Positions 32,794-45,596 of a stretch of 64,000 nucleotides of DNA are shown here, piece after piece. The notes beneath the pieces were generated by a model. That model made no database searches, had not been told where the DNA came from, and saw only the letters and a program-made list of their open reading frames with translations. Origin of the DNA: Actinostola sp. cb2023 (lineage: Eukaryota > Cnidaria > Anthozoa > Actiniaria > Actinostolidae); contig JAUJYZ010000596.1 of NCBI GenBank assembly GCA_033675265.1, positions 94,501-158,500 of the forward strand. Direction: 5' to 3'. How positions within the stretch are numbered: position 1 is the stretch's first letter; every line of letters starts with the position of its first letter. A program made the position numbers and the translations under genes.

Positions 32794-33615
32794 AAAAATC
32801 GATCATCGGAAAGTAATCGAATTCATCGATATTAATCGATAATAATCATTTGATTAGTATTGATTGATATCGGTAATCGATGATAATCGATACTCACACC
32901 CTAAGTGTCCTTGATTATATCGATTAATATCGAATATTATCGATTATCATCGATTTCTAAAATTCACCACGGCGAATATGATAGTACGTGATCTACAGAT
33001 GTAAATAGATCGCGTACGTTCGACACCGGTCACTGTGAAATCTGTTTTATAGTTAACGTTGAGCTATAATATTATGATTTATGTACGAGAGGCACTTACA
33101 AGTTTTCAATAAAATATGTTGTGTTATAGCATCTTCTCTCTACTCTCTAGTGATGTACAGCCACATATCAAGGATTTCTAAGCATCGATGAAAATCGATA
33201 ATTATCGATAGAAATCGATGATAATCGATACTCACACATTTTTACGTGATCGATTTTCATCGATTTTCAATATTAATCGATTGATTAGTATTGATTATTA
33301 TCGATTGTTATTGATTATTATCGATTATCGGAATTATCGATTGGTATGGCCGGGCATATTGCCAATTTTTTCCTCAGTTTCTGAGTTTGTGTGCTTACCT
33401 GTCGTAACTGATCGAAAGATATCGATCATCGGAAAGCTAGTCGATACATCGATATTTAATAGGTATAGGTCACACTTCAGCAATTGACAAACTTTATGAG
33501 GCGCGATTTGTGACAAAATAGTAGATGTAAATGTCTCGAGCAAAAAATGCGTATATATATCATAAACTTAGTATTTGTGTCAGCAACACATATATTTGTA
33601 TCATTAATGCATATT

Positions 33616-33817
33616 GACGTCAAGAAATACTGCCGTATAAATATGTCAAGAAATACTGCCATATAAATACGTCAAGAAATACTGCCGTATAAATACGTCA
33701 AGAAATACTGCCGTATAAATACGTCAAGAAATACTGCAGTATAAATACGTCAAGAAATACTGCCATATAAATACGTCAAGAAATACTACCGTATAAATAC
33801 GTCAAGAAATAGCCTGA
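33616..33817 (+). repeat. 26-bp tandem array directly upstream of the integrase gene
   Basis: About eight units of GTCAAGAAATACTGCCGTAT plus AAATAC, with single-base variants, end about 50 bp before the integrase-core start codon. The second integrase-family copy at 45597 also starts just after a tandem array. Confidence 0.9.
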
Positions 33818-33867
33818 AAATGAGGTCAAGAAACGCCCACGTTAAGTCGGTCAGCAGTAAGTGAGTA

Positions 33868-35826
33868 ATGGTGGATGGAGTTGAATTTGTTTTACAAGAA
33901 CTACCAGCGATTTTCAATCAAGCAGAAAGACATTTCCATAGCGAAAACCTGAACATCTTAGAGCATATAAGACGACGGTTAGATGACAGTTATGTTGCCA
34001 TCCGCGCTCTTTTGCAACACAGTATGGAGCAAGAGAACTGTGACGAAGTGATCGTACTTCTGAGAGTAATTCACGACAGAGTTCTTGCAATCCTTGAACG
34101 ATACAACGAACTTTTGAATTGCAATTTAGAAGGTGACAATCCCTTAGAACTGAATACAGGGTTGAGGTTTACCACTGAACAGTACAGTGAACAAGGGAGG
34201 CCCAGGTTAAATGTTGCTGCAGAGGTTTTGAACGATTTACACAGTATCCATTGTGTGTGGAGTGTTGTTGCAAAACAGACAGGTGTTTCATACAGAACCA
34301 TTTTGCGACGGCGACAGGAGTACGGTCTACCAATTTCCAGTGGTGTAGGTCCACGAAGCACATACAGCGATATTTCGGAGGAACAGCTGTGCAACGTTTT
34401 AAGGGAGATTTTACAACTTATGCCTGATGCTGGAGAGATTTACGTGATCAGAGCAATAAGAAGCTGTCGTATCAACGTTCAGAGATGGCGCATTCGCCAG
34501 GCCATTCAGACCGTAGATCGCATTAGTCGAGCGCTGAGGCGCACATTTGCTGTTGTTAGACGAATATACAATGTTCCCTGCCCAAACGCACTGTGGTAAG
34601 TTCATGAGTACTAAATAGTCAGTACTATTTAACACTTTTATTTTTTATACTTCTGGTCCAAGACTAGACTCAGTATCCAGCCGCACGAAACCCCAGCGGC
34701 TGGATACTGAGCCTAGTCGAAGACTGGAATTCCAAAATTTAATTAACAATTAATTTAAAAATTCAAATTAATTACAGCTTCTTAGTAATAATACAGCTAC
34801 CGGTATTTCAAAAAAGGTTGGTGAAGGTTTTGTTGTATCTTGCATACCAAGCCCGAAATGCACTATGGGCAATGTGAATGGAGTCAGTGAAAGATCACAA
34901 CAGTATGGACTCTGGGAATTTCCCCAAACTTTGTCTTATGGAGCCAGCATATTACTTCTGTATGTGCATGCTGACATTATTTACATATGATCCACAATAC
35001 ATTTCAGGCTTGGTATGCAAGATGCAACAAAACCTTCAGCAACCTTTTTTGAAATAGCTGTATTCTTAAAGGTTTTTCTTTATGCAGGCACATTGATGGC
35101 CACCATAAATTGATAAGGTGGCGAATTGTTATCCATGGTGGCATTGATGGGTTTAGTAGATGTATCACATATCTGAGATGCTGTAGCAATAACAGAGCAT
35201 TAACAGTTCTTGAACTATTTTTGGAAGCTGTAGAACAGTTTGGATTACCTTCTCGTGTGAGGTCTGACTTTGGAATAGAGAATGGTTCAGTTGCATTGTA
35301 CATGCTACAACAACCTGAAAGAGGTATCAACAGAGGTAGTATGATCACTGGAAAAAGTGTTCATAATCAGCGCATTGAGCGACTTTGGTTGGAAGTGAAG
35401 AAGCTTGTTGTGACATACTACAGGAACATATTTTATTTTTTGGAAGAAAGGCAACTATTGGATCCATTAAATGATGTCAATCTATTTGTACTGCATTATG
35501 TTTATTGCCCACGTATCAACTGGTCACTGAAAGAACTCATGAACAGCTGGAACAACCATCCTTTAAGTACCATGGGTAATCGGTCTCCACAGCAACTTTG
35601 GCACTCTGGGTTAATGGCAGCTGCCAACTCTGATTATGCTACAGTTCGCAGTTTCCTAAATGATGACAGAGACTGGAATGACTATGGCATTGATGATGGC
35701 CCGCTTCCAGATTTTAATTTAGATAATGCTGTTGAAGTGCCAGAAACGCAGACTGGTCTCTCTGAAGTCCAGCAACATCAACTGCAGACCTCAGTAGATC
35801 CTTTGTCTAATGATAACAACCATGGT
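33868..35826 (+). CDS. Integrase-core (DDE) transposase of the animal intron-containing family; 3' end displaced
   Basis: Exon 1 is 33868-34595 and exon 2 begins at 35088. The junction splits a Trp codon (TG|gtaag ... atgcag|G). Residues about 110-150 hold a helix-turn-helix ([20 protein letters not shown]). Exon 2 carries the RNase-H-like domain with HIDG, RSDFG and HNQRIERLW. The presumed triad is D-x56-D-x36-E, close to retroviral-type integrase spacing. [18 protein letters not shown] is the usual C-terminal signature, as I recall from fish, coral and sponge copies. The frame then enters the terminus of a 21.9-kb insertion at 35827, which adds foreign codons to a stop at 35890. The native last codons appear to lie at 57717-57767. 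The first part of the protein is an alpha-helical region of unknown role. It is a transposon-derived gene; whether it was active or used by the host is unknown. Confidence 0.85.
34667..34719. repeat. Hairpin in the integrase intron
   Basis: GACTCAGTATCCAGCCG and CGGCTGGATACTGAGCC form a stem of about 17 bp. Confidence 0.7.
34794..35060. mobile_element. MITE filling the integrase intron (TA target)
   Basis: TA-CAGCTACCGGTATTTCA at the left and TGAAATAGCTG-TA inverted at the right, with about 60-bp arms (GGTTTTGTTGTATCTTGCAT). It makes up over half of the 492-bp intron. Confidence 0.75.
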
Positions 35827-36216
35827 CACAGGAAAAAAAGTAAAAAAACATGCATGGTATTTTTGAATGGGAATTGTATAAAACCCATTTAAAAATCCAT
35901 TAATGGGAAAGTCGAACAATACCCATTAATGGGTTTTGTAAGACAAAAACCATTGATGAGTTTTTGCCAAAACCCATAGATGGGTTTAAGGTTAAAAACA
36001 TTACTGGATTATTACATTATTACATTATTACAGTAATGGAAATTACAGTAAAAACATGCATGTCATTTTTAAACAAACCATTAATGTTAAAATCGAACAA
36101 AGCCCATTAATGGTTCTTAACAATGGGTTTAAGGCTCTAAACATTGTTGTTTTTATCAATAAATACTGTAATGGAAAAAACAGAAAAAACATGAATGTCA
36201 TTGAAAAAAACATTAA

Positions 36217-37230
36217 CCCTTTGACACCCAGAGATTTTTGAGTTTTTTAGCGATTTTCTGGACCTAATCACGCCATAGGAAATTTCGATTCCATATAAGG
36301 GGTTTCCATGGAAATCTTGACAGTTCTGAAAGCCCACGGGCTCAGGTTCTGACGTAATCTTTCTCTTTTGGTGAATCTCCTCGAGGAACGGCATCTCGTA
36401 GCTACTAGGAGCGGTCAATTTTGCATTTTTAGAGTGTTTATAGCCATTATTCACCACAGAAGCCCCCAGGACAGCATCATTAAGCTTGACTGGTGTGGTA
36501 GAGACCGTTCTCCTGGAAGAACTCAGGAGTTTAGATACGAATTCACGAACAGATTTCGACTTTGCCGTTTGGAAATTCAAAATGGCGGACTCAATTGTGA
36601 AATCGTCTCTCTGGTCTTTCTGTGGTGGATTCCAGGACCTACAAAGGCATTTTTGGCGACTTTGGACTTGTAAAGAATGCAACCGGTGCAATATTTTGCC
36701 TGTAGGACCGAGTGGCTCGACACTCTATATATTCTTAAAAGAGGGATTTTCGGGGGAGATCTATGCCGAAATTACCGGATGTTTCCCGGCATCCTTTTCG
36801 GGCGTGCAGAAGGAAAACACGTGTTAGCGAAAGTGGTCCTAAGGAAATGGCTATTGTTCGGCGAGTTAAGGAAAAGAGAGGGCAAAATTCACGACTATAT
36901 CAAGAAGAGAGATGGAAGTTTGCTGAGAAAGTGGCGTTTTGTTTCGCAAGGATGTATTTTGGAAGAAAATCCAAGTCAAATGTCGTTCATTTTCGAGGTG
37001 TAAAATTGCGTCAAAAACACGCATTTTTGATTTTTATGGCAAACAAATTGAACTAATGCCCAGAAATCGGACCTGTAAGTCAGTTTACTTGAGGTTAAAA
37101 TATGAAGAGTTATCTAGTTGTCACTAATAACTGGCCATGAGATCGATGTTACGAAAATTCAGAAAGTTAGAATTTTTCAAAGCAGTATCGATTTTTACGG
37201 GCGGTTTCGGGCGGTGTAGGAGTCAAAGGG
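36217..37230. mobile_element. piggyBac-type MITE in TTAA
   Basis: TTAA-CCCTTTGACACCC at the left and GGAGTCAAAGGG-TTAA at the right. CCCTTTG ends with TTAA target duplication are typical of piggyBac. About 1 kb. Short frames inside (for example 36486-36827) have no recognised domain. Part of it (36834-37165) is duplicated at 57001-57333. Confidence 0.8.
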
Positions 37231-37282
37231 TTAATGTAAAAGTCGAACAAAACCCATTAATGGTTCTTAACAATGGGTTTAA

Positions 37283-39967
37283 GGGGGGTCGGTACTATCT
37301 TTTGATGCTCGTTGCTAGGGAAAGTGAAATTGCCTTAAGTCAATGCATGTTTGGGTTACATCCATGAAATTTGGAACATAGTCATTCAGTGTAAGTGGGA
37401 ATGTAATGATGACGTCACCGGGTCACGCCCATTGTCACGTGACCCAAAGCAGAAAAACACGTTTTTCAAAGGCGTTTCGATTTTTTTTTCAAAAATTATT
37501 GTTATTAGTATGTTTGTACGAACGTTTCCAAAATATTCACGCATGTGTTTTTTTAATTTCGGAAAAATAAGGAAATGACGCTAAAATTCGTGTTTACAAA
37601 ACCACGTATTTGCTTGTAACTTTCTTAGTTTTTAAAATATAACAAATCCCATGCGCAAAGTTTTAGATAATATCGAAAAACCGCATATAAACTTTTTTTC
37701 CGACGAGAAACACTTCATTTTGTAGACCGGAAGTAATTTGTTCTCATTCAAGCAGCCAGGTCACTTAGCTCCTCCGCCATCTTTAAAATTACCCAGAATG
37801 CATGGTAACAAGCAGACTCAAACTCGACAAATTAAAAGTGGCGAGTCGCTGTCTTTATATCTTGCAAAAGTGGCTCAAATATTCCTTTAATGGCGTAGTT
37901 TAAAGTGTATATGCAGTGAAAATTTTTATTTGATAAATTGTTAGACTTTTGTATTACTTTTAAGAGAAAAAAAGAATTTTTGAATTCGGTTCAATATGTT
38001 TCGAGATATTCACGATTGAATATGCCATTTTGAGTGCGACATTTACCGCTCGGCCAAACGCTGATACATCACAGAAATGACGTATGTGGTTGTACAAAAA
38101 AATTTGCATAATACTTTTTCAGCGTAAACACACAGGATTCTACAGGATTAGTGACGATTTTGAAAAGACTCTCTCGTCGCCGTAAAAAAAAAAACTATCA
38201 CTTGAAAATGCTTTTTATGGACGAAACTACCATTGAACAGTCCATTCTAGTCGAAGGATTGACAACAGAAGTAAAACCGACTGAAGAATTAACGGTCAAT
38301 TTAGGCGGCCACGAGCGTAATTTCACTTCAATGAATGACATAACCGTACCACTAGTTTCGTCTTCTGCTGGTTTCCTTCTGCTTTATGGCATAAGCTACT
38401 ATAAAAGATCCAAACAAGGACTGATCAAATCCAGGAATGTGGATGAGTCGTAAGTTTTAAAAGTGAAAATATGTAGCTAGATTGTTCGCCGACTGAGCTG
38501 AGCATGATACTGATACGGCTGAAATTTAATGGTAGCTGTCGCTAAAATGTAAACAAACCCGGACAAACTATCGAGCGTGCCGGTTTTACTACACGATTCA
38601 TTTTATTCTTTACCGTATTTCGATTATTTTTAGTATTAAACTTATTTTCTCTTCAATATTTTATAATATTAGTTCTAGGATCCAGAGATTGTGCCTCGCA
38701 CCACAAACAACATAGACCGGAGTTCCACAACATAAGCCTTTTAATATACGAACATAATTTAGTTTCACCCATTGATACGATTGAACCAGCACAGTGAATA
38801 AATTCGCCTCAACTTCTTTGATGTGTTGTTAGGCACTCTCGCCATATATTATTAATATAGTTACCTCCTCGCTTCGCGCCGCTCTTCTTCACTACACTGG
38901 CGTTAGCCATTTTCTACAACACGGTACAACTGATTACCAATACGTCCTGGATTTGATCAGTCCTTGTTTGGGTCTTTTATAATAGCTTATACAGAAGACG
39001 AAATCGCACTATTAGCTACTAGTAGTACTTCGTTGAAGTGAAATTACGCTCGTGGCCGCCTAAATTGATCGTTAATTCTTCAGTCGGTTTTACTTCTGTT
39101 GTCAATCCTTCGTCTAGAATGGACTGTTTAATGGTAGTTTCGTCCATAAAAAGTATTTTCAAGTGATTTTTTTTTTACGGCGACGAGAAAGTCTTTTCAA
39201 AATCGTCATTAATCCTGTGGAATCCTGTGTGTTTACGCTGAAAAGGTATTATGCAAATTTTTGTGTACAACCACATACGTCACAAGACCGAAAATTAGTC
39301 ACCAGGCTCCTGAGACATAAAAAGGGTAAAATCAGGCTCACAAAACCGGGATTTTCGTTGAGTTTTATTTATAATTAGCCAAAATTGTTATTTTTTCCTT
39401 GAAAGGTATATAACAACGGATGATTTTATACAATAAAAATTTTCACTGCATATACACTTTAAGGTGCTTCTACCCAGACACTGAAGTACAGGAGACTGCT
39501 GAATGTTTCTCCAACGCAAAACTTTGGAAATGATGGTTAAGTACACGCCTACACAGGATTTCGCCAGTTTGTGTTTTGACATTGATTTGGCCGGTTGGGA
39601 CAACGATTCTTCGCTAATTCTTTTGCTCTTTGTTTTCTATCGTTAGCGAGTCATCTTCCTCTTTCTTTTGAAAATAAGTCATGTTTTTGTGTTGAACTAA
39701 CTTACATGTAGCTTAGATTCTTACTGACGAGTCTAAAATACTGAAAATCTCGAGTTTACATTTTTGAAAAGCTCCTGTAAAAGTATACTTAGTGAATATA
39801 ATTAATAAAACCTATTACAAAATTATTGTATCGTGTATTTTCCTGAATGAAGCAAAAGTAAAACAAAACAAAACAATTTTAGCGTACGAGTTCGGAAAGA
39901 AAATATCACTTGCGGTCTCGCGACATAGCAACCGGGTTACCTGGCAACGAGATAGTACCGACCCCCC
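37283..39967. mobile_element. TTAA-flanked element, GGGGGGTCGG ends
   Basis: TTAA-GGGGGGTCGGTACTATC at the left, GATAGTACCGACCCCCC-TTAA at the right. About 2.7 kb, non-coding, with another TTAA element inside it. Confidence 0.8.
37904..39458. mobile_element. Kolobok-like foldback element in TTAA, nested
   Basis: TTAA-AGTGTATATGCAGTGAAAA at the left, inverted with TTAA at the right. Two internal arms of roughly 350-400 bp (about 38060-38450 and 38940-39290) are inverted copies of each other. The frame at 38151-38453 is mirrored in the other arm and I treat it as non-coding. Confidence 0.75.
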
Positions 39968-40282
39968 TTAAGGCTCTAAACATTATTGTTTTTATCAATA
40001 AATACTGTAATGGAAAAAACAGAAAAAACATGAATGTCATTGAAAAAAACATTAATGTTTAAAGTGCCTATGCAGCCAAATTTTCGGATACAAAATAAAC
40101 TCACTACTTGAAAGCTTTTGAGTTTTGTTATTGATTGTGAAAATTTCAGCAATTTTGAGTCACGGGAAGTATACTTTTTCGTCACTTGAATAACACCTGG
40201 TAGAGCTAAAAACGTCGGACATTTCCGCTCGGCCAAAACATGCCTCGTGACGTCATCAGTTGTGTAGCGAGTACTGAACAAT

Positions 40283-40811
40283 ATGGCGACCAGTGGAGTT
40301 CGAGATCGAAATGGAGAGTTTTGTGTTGCTGGAGGCCCGGCAAATGTTAACTGTACTAACAATAGTTTAGTACCAGGTATATCCATGCATATACGTTCCC
40401 TTCGGATGAAATTGTACGCCGAAAATAGACAAAATTTATTCAAAAACATCGGCCATCGTTCAAGGCCTTCAAGAACTTCGGTGTTGTGTTTGGTACACTT
40501 CGGTCTTCAGCCAACAGTGTTTTATCCGCCGCTTGGGTCTACTTGGAATCGATAGTCAGCTGAATCGTTGGATGTCTCATTGAGTAGGCGTTTATAAGGT
40601 TTCTATTCCAACAATCGACACTGCAGTTATCGGCTACTGACCTGACGATTTCGACCTGACTTCTCTCGTCGTGACAAGAGAAAAGTGAATAAAATACTCA
40701 TCACACCAGTCGAATGATTGCATGTAAGCATTGTGTAAAGAAAGCTAAAATCATGCGAAGACTCCAAAATAACAACAGCTATTTGAGAAGAAAAGTACGC
40801 CAACTTAAAGA
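40283..40811 (+). pseudogene. THAP zinc finger and coiled coil of a Kolobok-type transposase, broken
   Basis: From the ATG at about 40283 the frame gives FCVAGGPANVNCTNNS and GISMHI, the start of a C2CH THAP domain. The frame then shifts, and TSVLCLVHF supplies the later Cys-x2-His. At 40714-40808 a second block reads CKHCVKKAKIMRRLQN and YLRRKVRQLKE, a basic coiled coil as often follows THAP, ending at a possible gtgaag donor. A Cys-rich block at 42290-42430 (CCKTCQKSVRSQRR) may be a last exon. The RNase-H part was not found. Confidence 0.6.
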
Positions 40812-41669
40812 GGTGAAGTAATGTAAGTATTATAAACGAATTAACAAGTTTTCACATGTTTATTTATTATCAATCCATCAATGTTGTTCTAGCTGGAACG
40901 GACCTTTACTGTGCACTGCAGTCCCTACTCACTGACTTTTGTAAGCTATTAGTACTATACTTTATCGATGACATAGACTGCGAACACCACGACAATCCAA
41001 GGTATCCAGTGAATTTTCAATCAATATTAAAATATTGATATGAACCATGCACATATTACATGTACAAGAATAATTTCAACATGCAGAAGACTGGCCTTCA
41101 TGTGTTAATGATATTTATGATATATTGTTGAACTAAGTTATTAACTAACAGTGATAGAGTTGAGACAATAGTAGAACCATGGAATATTCGACTAGCACTA
41201 AATGGGTAATACATACCAGGTATATATATATTCTATCTTCAGTGATAGACTATTTCTAAGCATTAATTAGTTGCTATGTCTGATATTTTCATGGGTTTAT
41301 TGTATGTACTCCAATTAGTTTTTGCTACGAATGACATTGAGGTATCTTTTCTCTAGATTATGTACTTGGTGACATCAGGAACTGATACAGTTCAGCTTAT
41401 CTGTAGAGGCTCGCAATGAAAACTTTTAAAAAAGAAGTATGTTGCCATGGTACCCAAGCCATTGAACATGCCGAGCCGCAAACAACAACAAAATCAATCA
41501 AGCGCACATTTATTTCCACAAGGTACATGAAACAAGAATTAATATACCACTAATATAACATGCTAATACTACACAGTAGAGAGCAAACACTAAAACCGTG
41601 AAACAGTGCTAACTTTAATTAGCAGTTTAATTAAGAATGTTATTTATTATTACTATTATATTTATAATT

Positions 41670-41814
41670 AGTGATTGTAATAAACCTGTGAAATAAAAAT
41701 TCGATATTAGTGTGTAATAGTCAAATAGTCATAAAAGAAAACAATGGAAATAAAGTCTACTAGTGTCTATTAATTAGTCTACTTTACTATTTCACAGGTT
41801 TATTGCAATCACTC
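41670..41814. mobile_element. Short MITE, CCTGTGAAATA ends
   Basis: AGTGATTGTAATAAACCTG is inverted at the right (CAGGTTTATTGCAATCACT). A second copy with CCTGTGAAATAGA / TCTATTTCACGGG arms is at 52021-52190. Confidence 0.65.
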
Positions 41815-44800
41815 TAGTTAGTAATGCCCACTAGTAATAATCACTATTTTAAAATATATGAATCCCACCCATTTTATCAAAACATTATAAAGTAATAATT
41901 GATAATACTACATTTATTAAGAACCATAAGTAACAAGCTCCTTCTCTTTGACGTATTGTGTTTAATAAATTATTGATTGATTGAAATAGGTTATTACAAC
42001 ATTTAAAATTGAATTATGTACATTTTTTAATGTTTTTTTATTAAAATAAGGTGAATACATGTCAATAATAATAATAAACACTAATAATCAAGATATATAT
42101 CATTACATGTCAATATGTTTGGGCTATAATTACACAATTATAACTAGCATAGTTTACAAAATTCTGATGTCATACGTGTACATAACATTGTTATTCAATG
42201 ACATGTTACAAAAATACTCTAAATGATACATGTACCATGTATAACAATAATTTAATTATCATTTCAGTTCATATGCAAGATAAGAGAAGGAAACTCCTCC
42301 TGTTGCAAAGAAAAAGGCACCTTGCTGTAAAACCTGTCAGAAGTCTGTCAGAAGTCAACGAAGGGCCATTCTAAATCATCTTGCCAATCGTTGCAAAATA
42401 ATTAGCTTCAGAAATAAAAATAATATATATCCCTAGTTATCTCTTTCTGTGGTGGGTGTGTTATTTTTGTCCTAATATACAGGCTGGACAAGCTAGCTGG
42501 TCTTGCATTGTCCCATCCCAAATGGCCACATATCCACCTGATTAGCCACCTCTTTGCAGTTGCTCTGAGTATATATAATATATATAACAACTTTATTGAA
42601 TAAATAATACAATACGTAATATTTTTCAAAAGGGGTTACAACAAAGAGGAACCTAATCCCCATATCAAAGTTACACCCCAATAAAATATATACTATACTA
42701 CTATACAATATATAATATAGTAGTCTGTAATAATAGTAGTCTGTAATCAATGTAATAATTATATCAGTTGAATGTTCCACTGTGGCGAGTATGGGAGAAC
42801 AATAAAATAAACTTACTGATTTTCTGATCGAGCTGGTGTACCGTGTGTATGGCGATATTAATGTCTCCCTTGTTTGTCACAAGAGTGGGGGAAATTCGGG
42901 GTAATGTGCTTTCAAGAGTACTATATACAGTGGTGTTAATTGTCATGGCTGCAAAGTCTGGGTGTTTTGTGATACATAAATTGTATCAGATGCCATATTT
43001 ATTATATTTTAGAGGTTATATAAATGTTATACTAGATGTTATGTTAGATATTATATAGCCATTTATACTGGTTTTGAATATATTATTAGACTTTGTCAAG
43101 TGCTGGCATTTATTCAGATTCACGAAGGAGGACTACGAAACTACTTCTAAACAGCAAATCTTACTCCACTATGCATGCTCTATAAGTAAAAAGCACGGAT
43201 AACGATAAATATTATACTTACCATATCTGAACTAGGATCTGTTCCATTGTATCTCCTTTTCAAAGGCGACTGGCCATCTTCATCCTCACTTTTCATCACT
43301 CCACTCGTCGTCTGCGAGTGGGTCATCTATAAGCTTATAACTTACGGTAGAAAACCGCTTTCTACCTGATTTTCTTCGGAAAATCCAGACTCTCTATCTT
43401 CCTCTGATGAATCTGTTAATCACTTTCAGACACTGTTGCTTTTTTTTAAACAAAAAGGTTATAAAACAAGAGATATTAACGTCAAAACCCCGGTCAAAAC
43501 AAGTACACTTCGGTTCACTCGAGCAATCATACACAACTGATGACATCACTAGACACCAGGCTCCTGTCTTAAATTTTATCGTAAAATTTCGAACTTTGAG
43601 CGCTAAAAGATATACGTTTTTTTGCGAATTGACAAATAATTTTTATTCCAAAGGAACACCCATAAGCTATATTTTTAGTATATATAATAAAAAATCGACA
43701 CTAATTTTCGCTGCATAGGCACTTTAAGTAAAATAAAATCCATTAATGGTTCTTAACAATGGGTTTAAGGCTCTAAACATTATTGTATTTATCAATAAAT
43801 ACTATAATGGAAAAAACAGAAAAAACATGAATGTCATTGAAAAACACTTAATGTTTATTACAGTACTGTCAAACAAAAGCCATTAATAGTTCTTAACAAT
43901 GGGTTTAAGGTACTAGAACTGGCTAAAATTTAAAAATATACAGTACAGCCCAAAAGTTGCGGTTGTAAATGCGGTTGTAAATGCGGTTTGTAACTTCAAA
44001 CGCAATTGCGGTTGGAGAAGCCGCAATTGCATTTAGACCAAACGCAATTGCGTTTGAGGCCAAACGCAATGCGGTTTAAGCAACCGCAATTGCAGTTTGA
44101 ACCGTCTGATATTTAATTTAGTCACAAACGCAATTTCGGTTAAAGATCTCACAGAATGAACTGAACTGCTGACAGTGAGTGTTGTGTTGATTCAGTCAAA
44201 ATGCAATTTAACCAAAAGAATCCTAAGCCCGAAATAATGTAAAATTACTAAAGATGATTAGGAGCATTTAATAGTCTAGTGTGGAGCATCTTTTCACTTT
44301 TTTTTTAACGTGAAGCCGGCAAACATGAACGTGAAGCCGGCAAACAACAAATACAAACTTACGACATTTCTTCGGTTCCGGTCTTCGTTTCTAGTTAGCG
44401 TACATGAACGAAACTTAGCTCGTTTTTAAGCTAAATACTAAAGGAAAGTTTGACTGGTGTGCAATTATATATCTAATTTGTTTTTATACAAGAAAACGAA
44501 CAACCGGCGAACAAAGCGTTCTTGCACTTTGTCTCAACAACACCATAGTGATGATCGTAAACAAACTTGTTGAATCACCGTTTCTAAAGCTTATTGCAGG
44601 AGAAAATACTCACATTATGATAATGATATATAAATGTGATTTATAGTAAAGCTCTCTTCACAAGAAATCACCGTATCTCTTAGATTCACCATTAAAAAGT
44701 AAAGAGTAAAAGGAGCGGATTGGTAACGTTCCCGTCAAAGCGCCCTGTTTCCCGTAGACTTTTTTCACGCGCTAACACACCATGTGTCAATCAAGTGTCT

Positions 44801-45596
44801 CAAACATAACATTCTCACGTGTACGCTAATGAACTAGATTTTAGAACTGATAATGCCGAAAGTTGGGAGAGACGTGAATATGAAGTCAATTCATGGACAA
44901 TATATTCATGTCGTCCTGTCGTCACGTCATCTCGTTTTGTCGACATGTCAAGTCGTCGTTCTACCACATCGTCTCGTTGTTTTTGTACTTCGTCCCGTCG
45001 GGTTCCGAAGTCGATTCGTCAACAATTTATCCTTGTCGTCATCTCGTCGTGTCGTCTTTTACAGTCTTTTACCACTTCGTCTCGTCGTTTTACTTCGTCG
45101 TCTCGTCGTGTTTTACCACCTCGTCTCGTCGTTTTACCTCGTCGTCTCGTCTTGTTTTTAACAGGTCGTCTCGTCGTTTAACCACGTCGTCTCGTCGTTT
45201 TACTTCGTCGTCTTGTCGTTTTACCACGTCGTCTCGTCGTTTTACCTCGTCGTCTCGTCGTGTTTTACCACGTCGTCTCGTCGTTTTACCTCTTTGTCTC
45301 GTCGTGTTTTACCACGTCGTCTCGTCGTTTGACCACGTCGTCTCGTCTTGTTTTTAACAGGTCGTCTCGTCGTTTTACCACGTCGTCTCGTCGTGTTTTA
45401 CCACGTCGTTTCGTCGTTTAACCACGTCGTCTCGTCGTTTTACTTCGTCGTCTTGTCGTTTTACCACGTCGTCTCTTCGTTTTACCTCGTCGTCTCGTCG
45501 TGTTTTACCACATCGTCTCGTCGTTTTACCTCGTCGTCTCGTCGTGAAGGCCGGTCAGCGGCTCTCCGCGCTGGTGCTTATGTTGGCTCATGTAAA

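Larger units (their letters stand above)
30189..33366. mobile_element. Repeat complex with CCATACCAATCGATA ends and ATCGAT-rich interior
   Basis: CGGCATATTGCCCGGTCATA followed by CCAATCGATAA at the left is inverted at about 33333-33363. 32800-33340 is dense in ATCGAT/AATCGATA words in both strands. AAAATAGGCAGTC occurs at both 30219 and 31327, so several related units may be joined. No conserved protein was found. Confidence 0.55.
40063..43723. mobile_element. Kolobok-like element in TTAA with THAP remnant
   Basis: TTAA-AGTGCCTATGCAGCC at the left and GCTGCATAGGCACT-TTAA at the right. TTAA duplication, AGTGCC ends and a THAP domain together fit Kolobok. The middle is AT-rich and has lost recognisable catalytic sequence. 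Confidence 0.75.

Noticed and set aside
33616..33817. Possible CRISPR-like array
   Set aside because: The repeat units are directly adjacent with no unique spacers, and the genome is eukaryotic. It is a minisatellite.
38151..38453. 100-codon frame with a hydrophobic stretch
   Set aside because: It lies in one arm of a foldback element and is duplicated in inverse in the other arm. No homology recalled.
44819..45550. Ser/Arg- or Val-rich frames over the CGTCTCGTCG array, and their mirror at 47196-47756
   Set aside because: All three phases are open because of the repeat unit, and the same frames appear inverted in the other arm. Not proteins.
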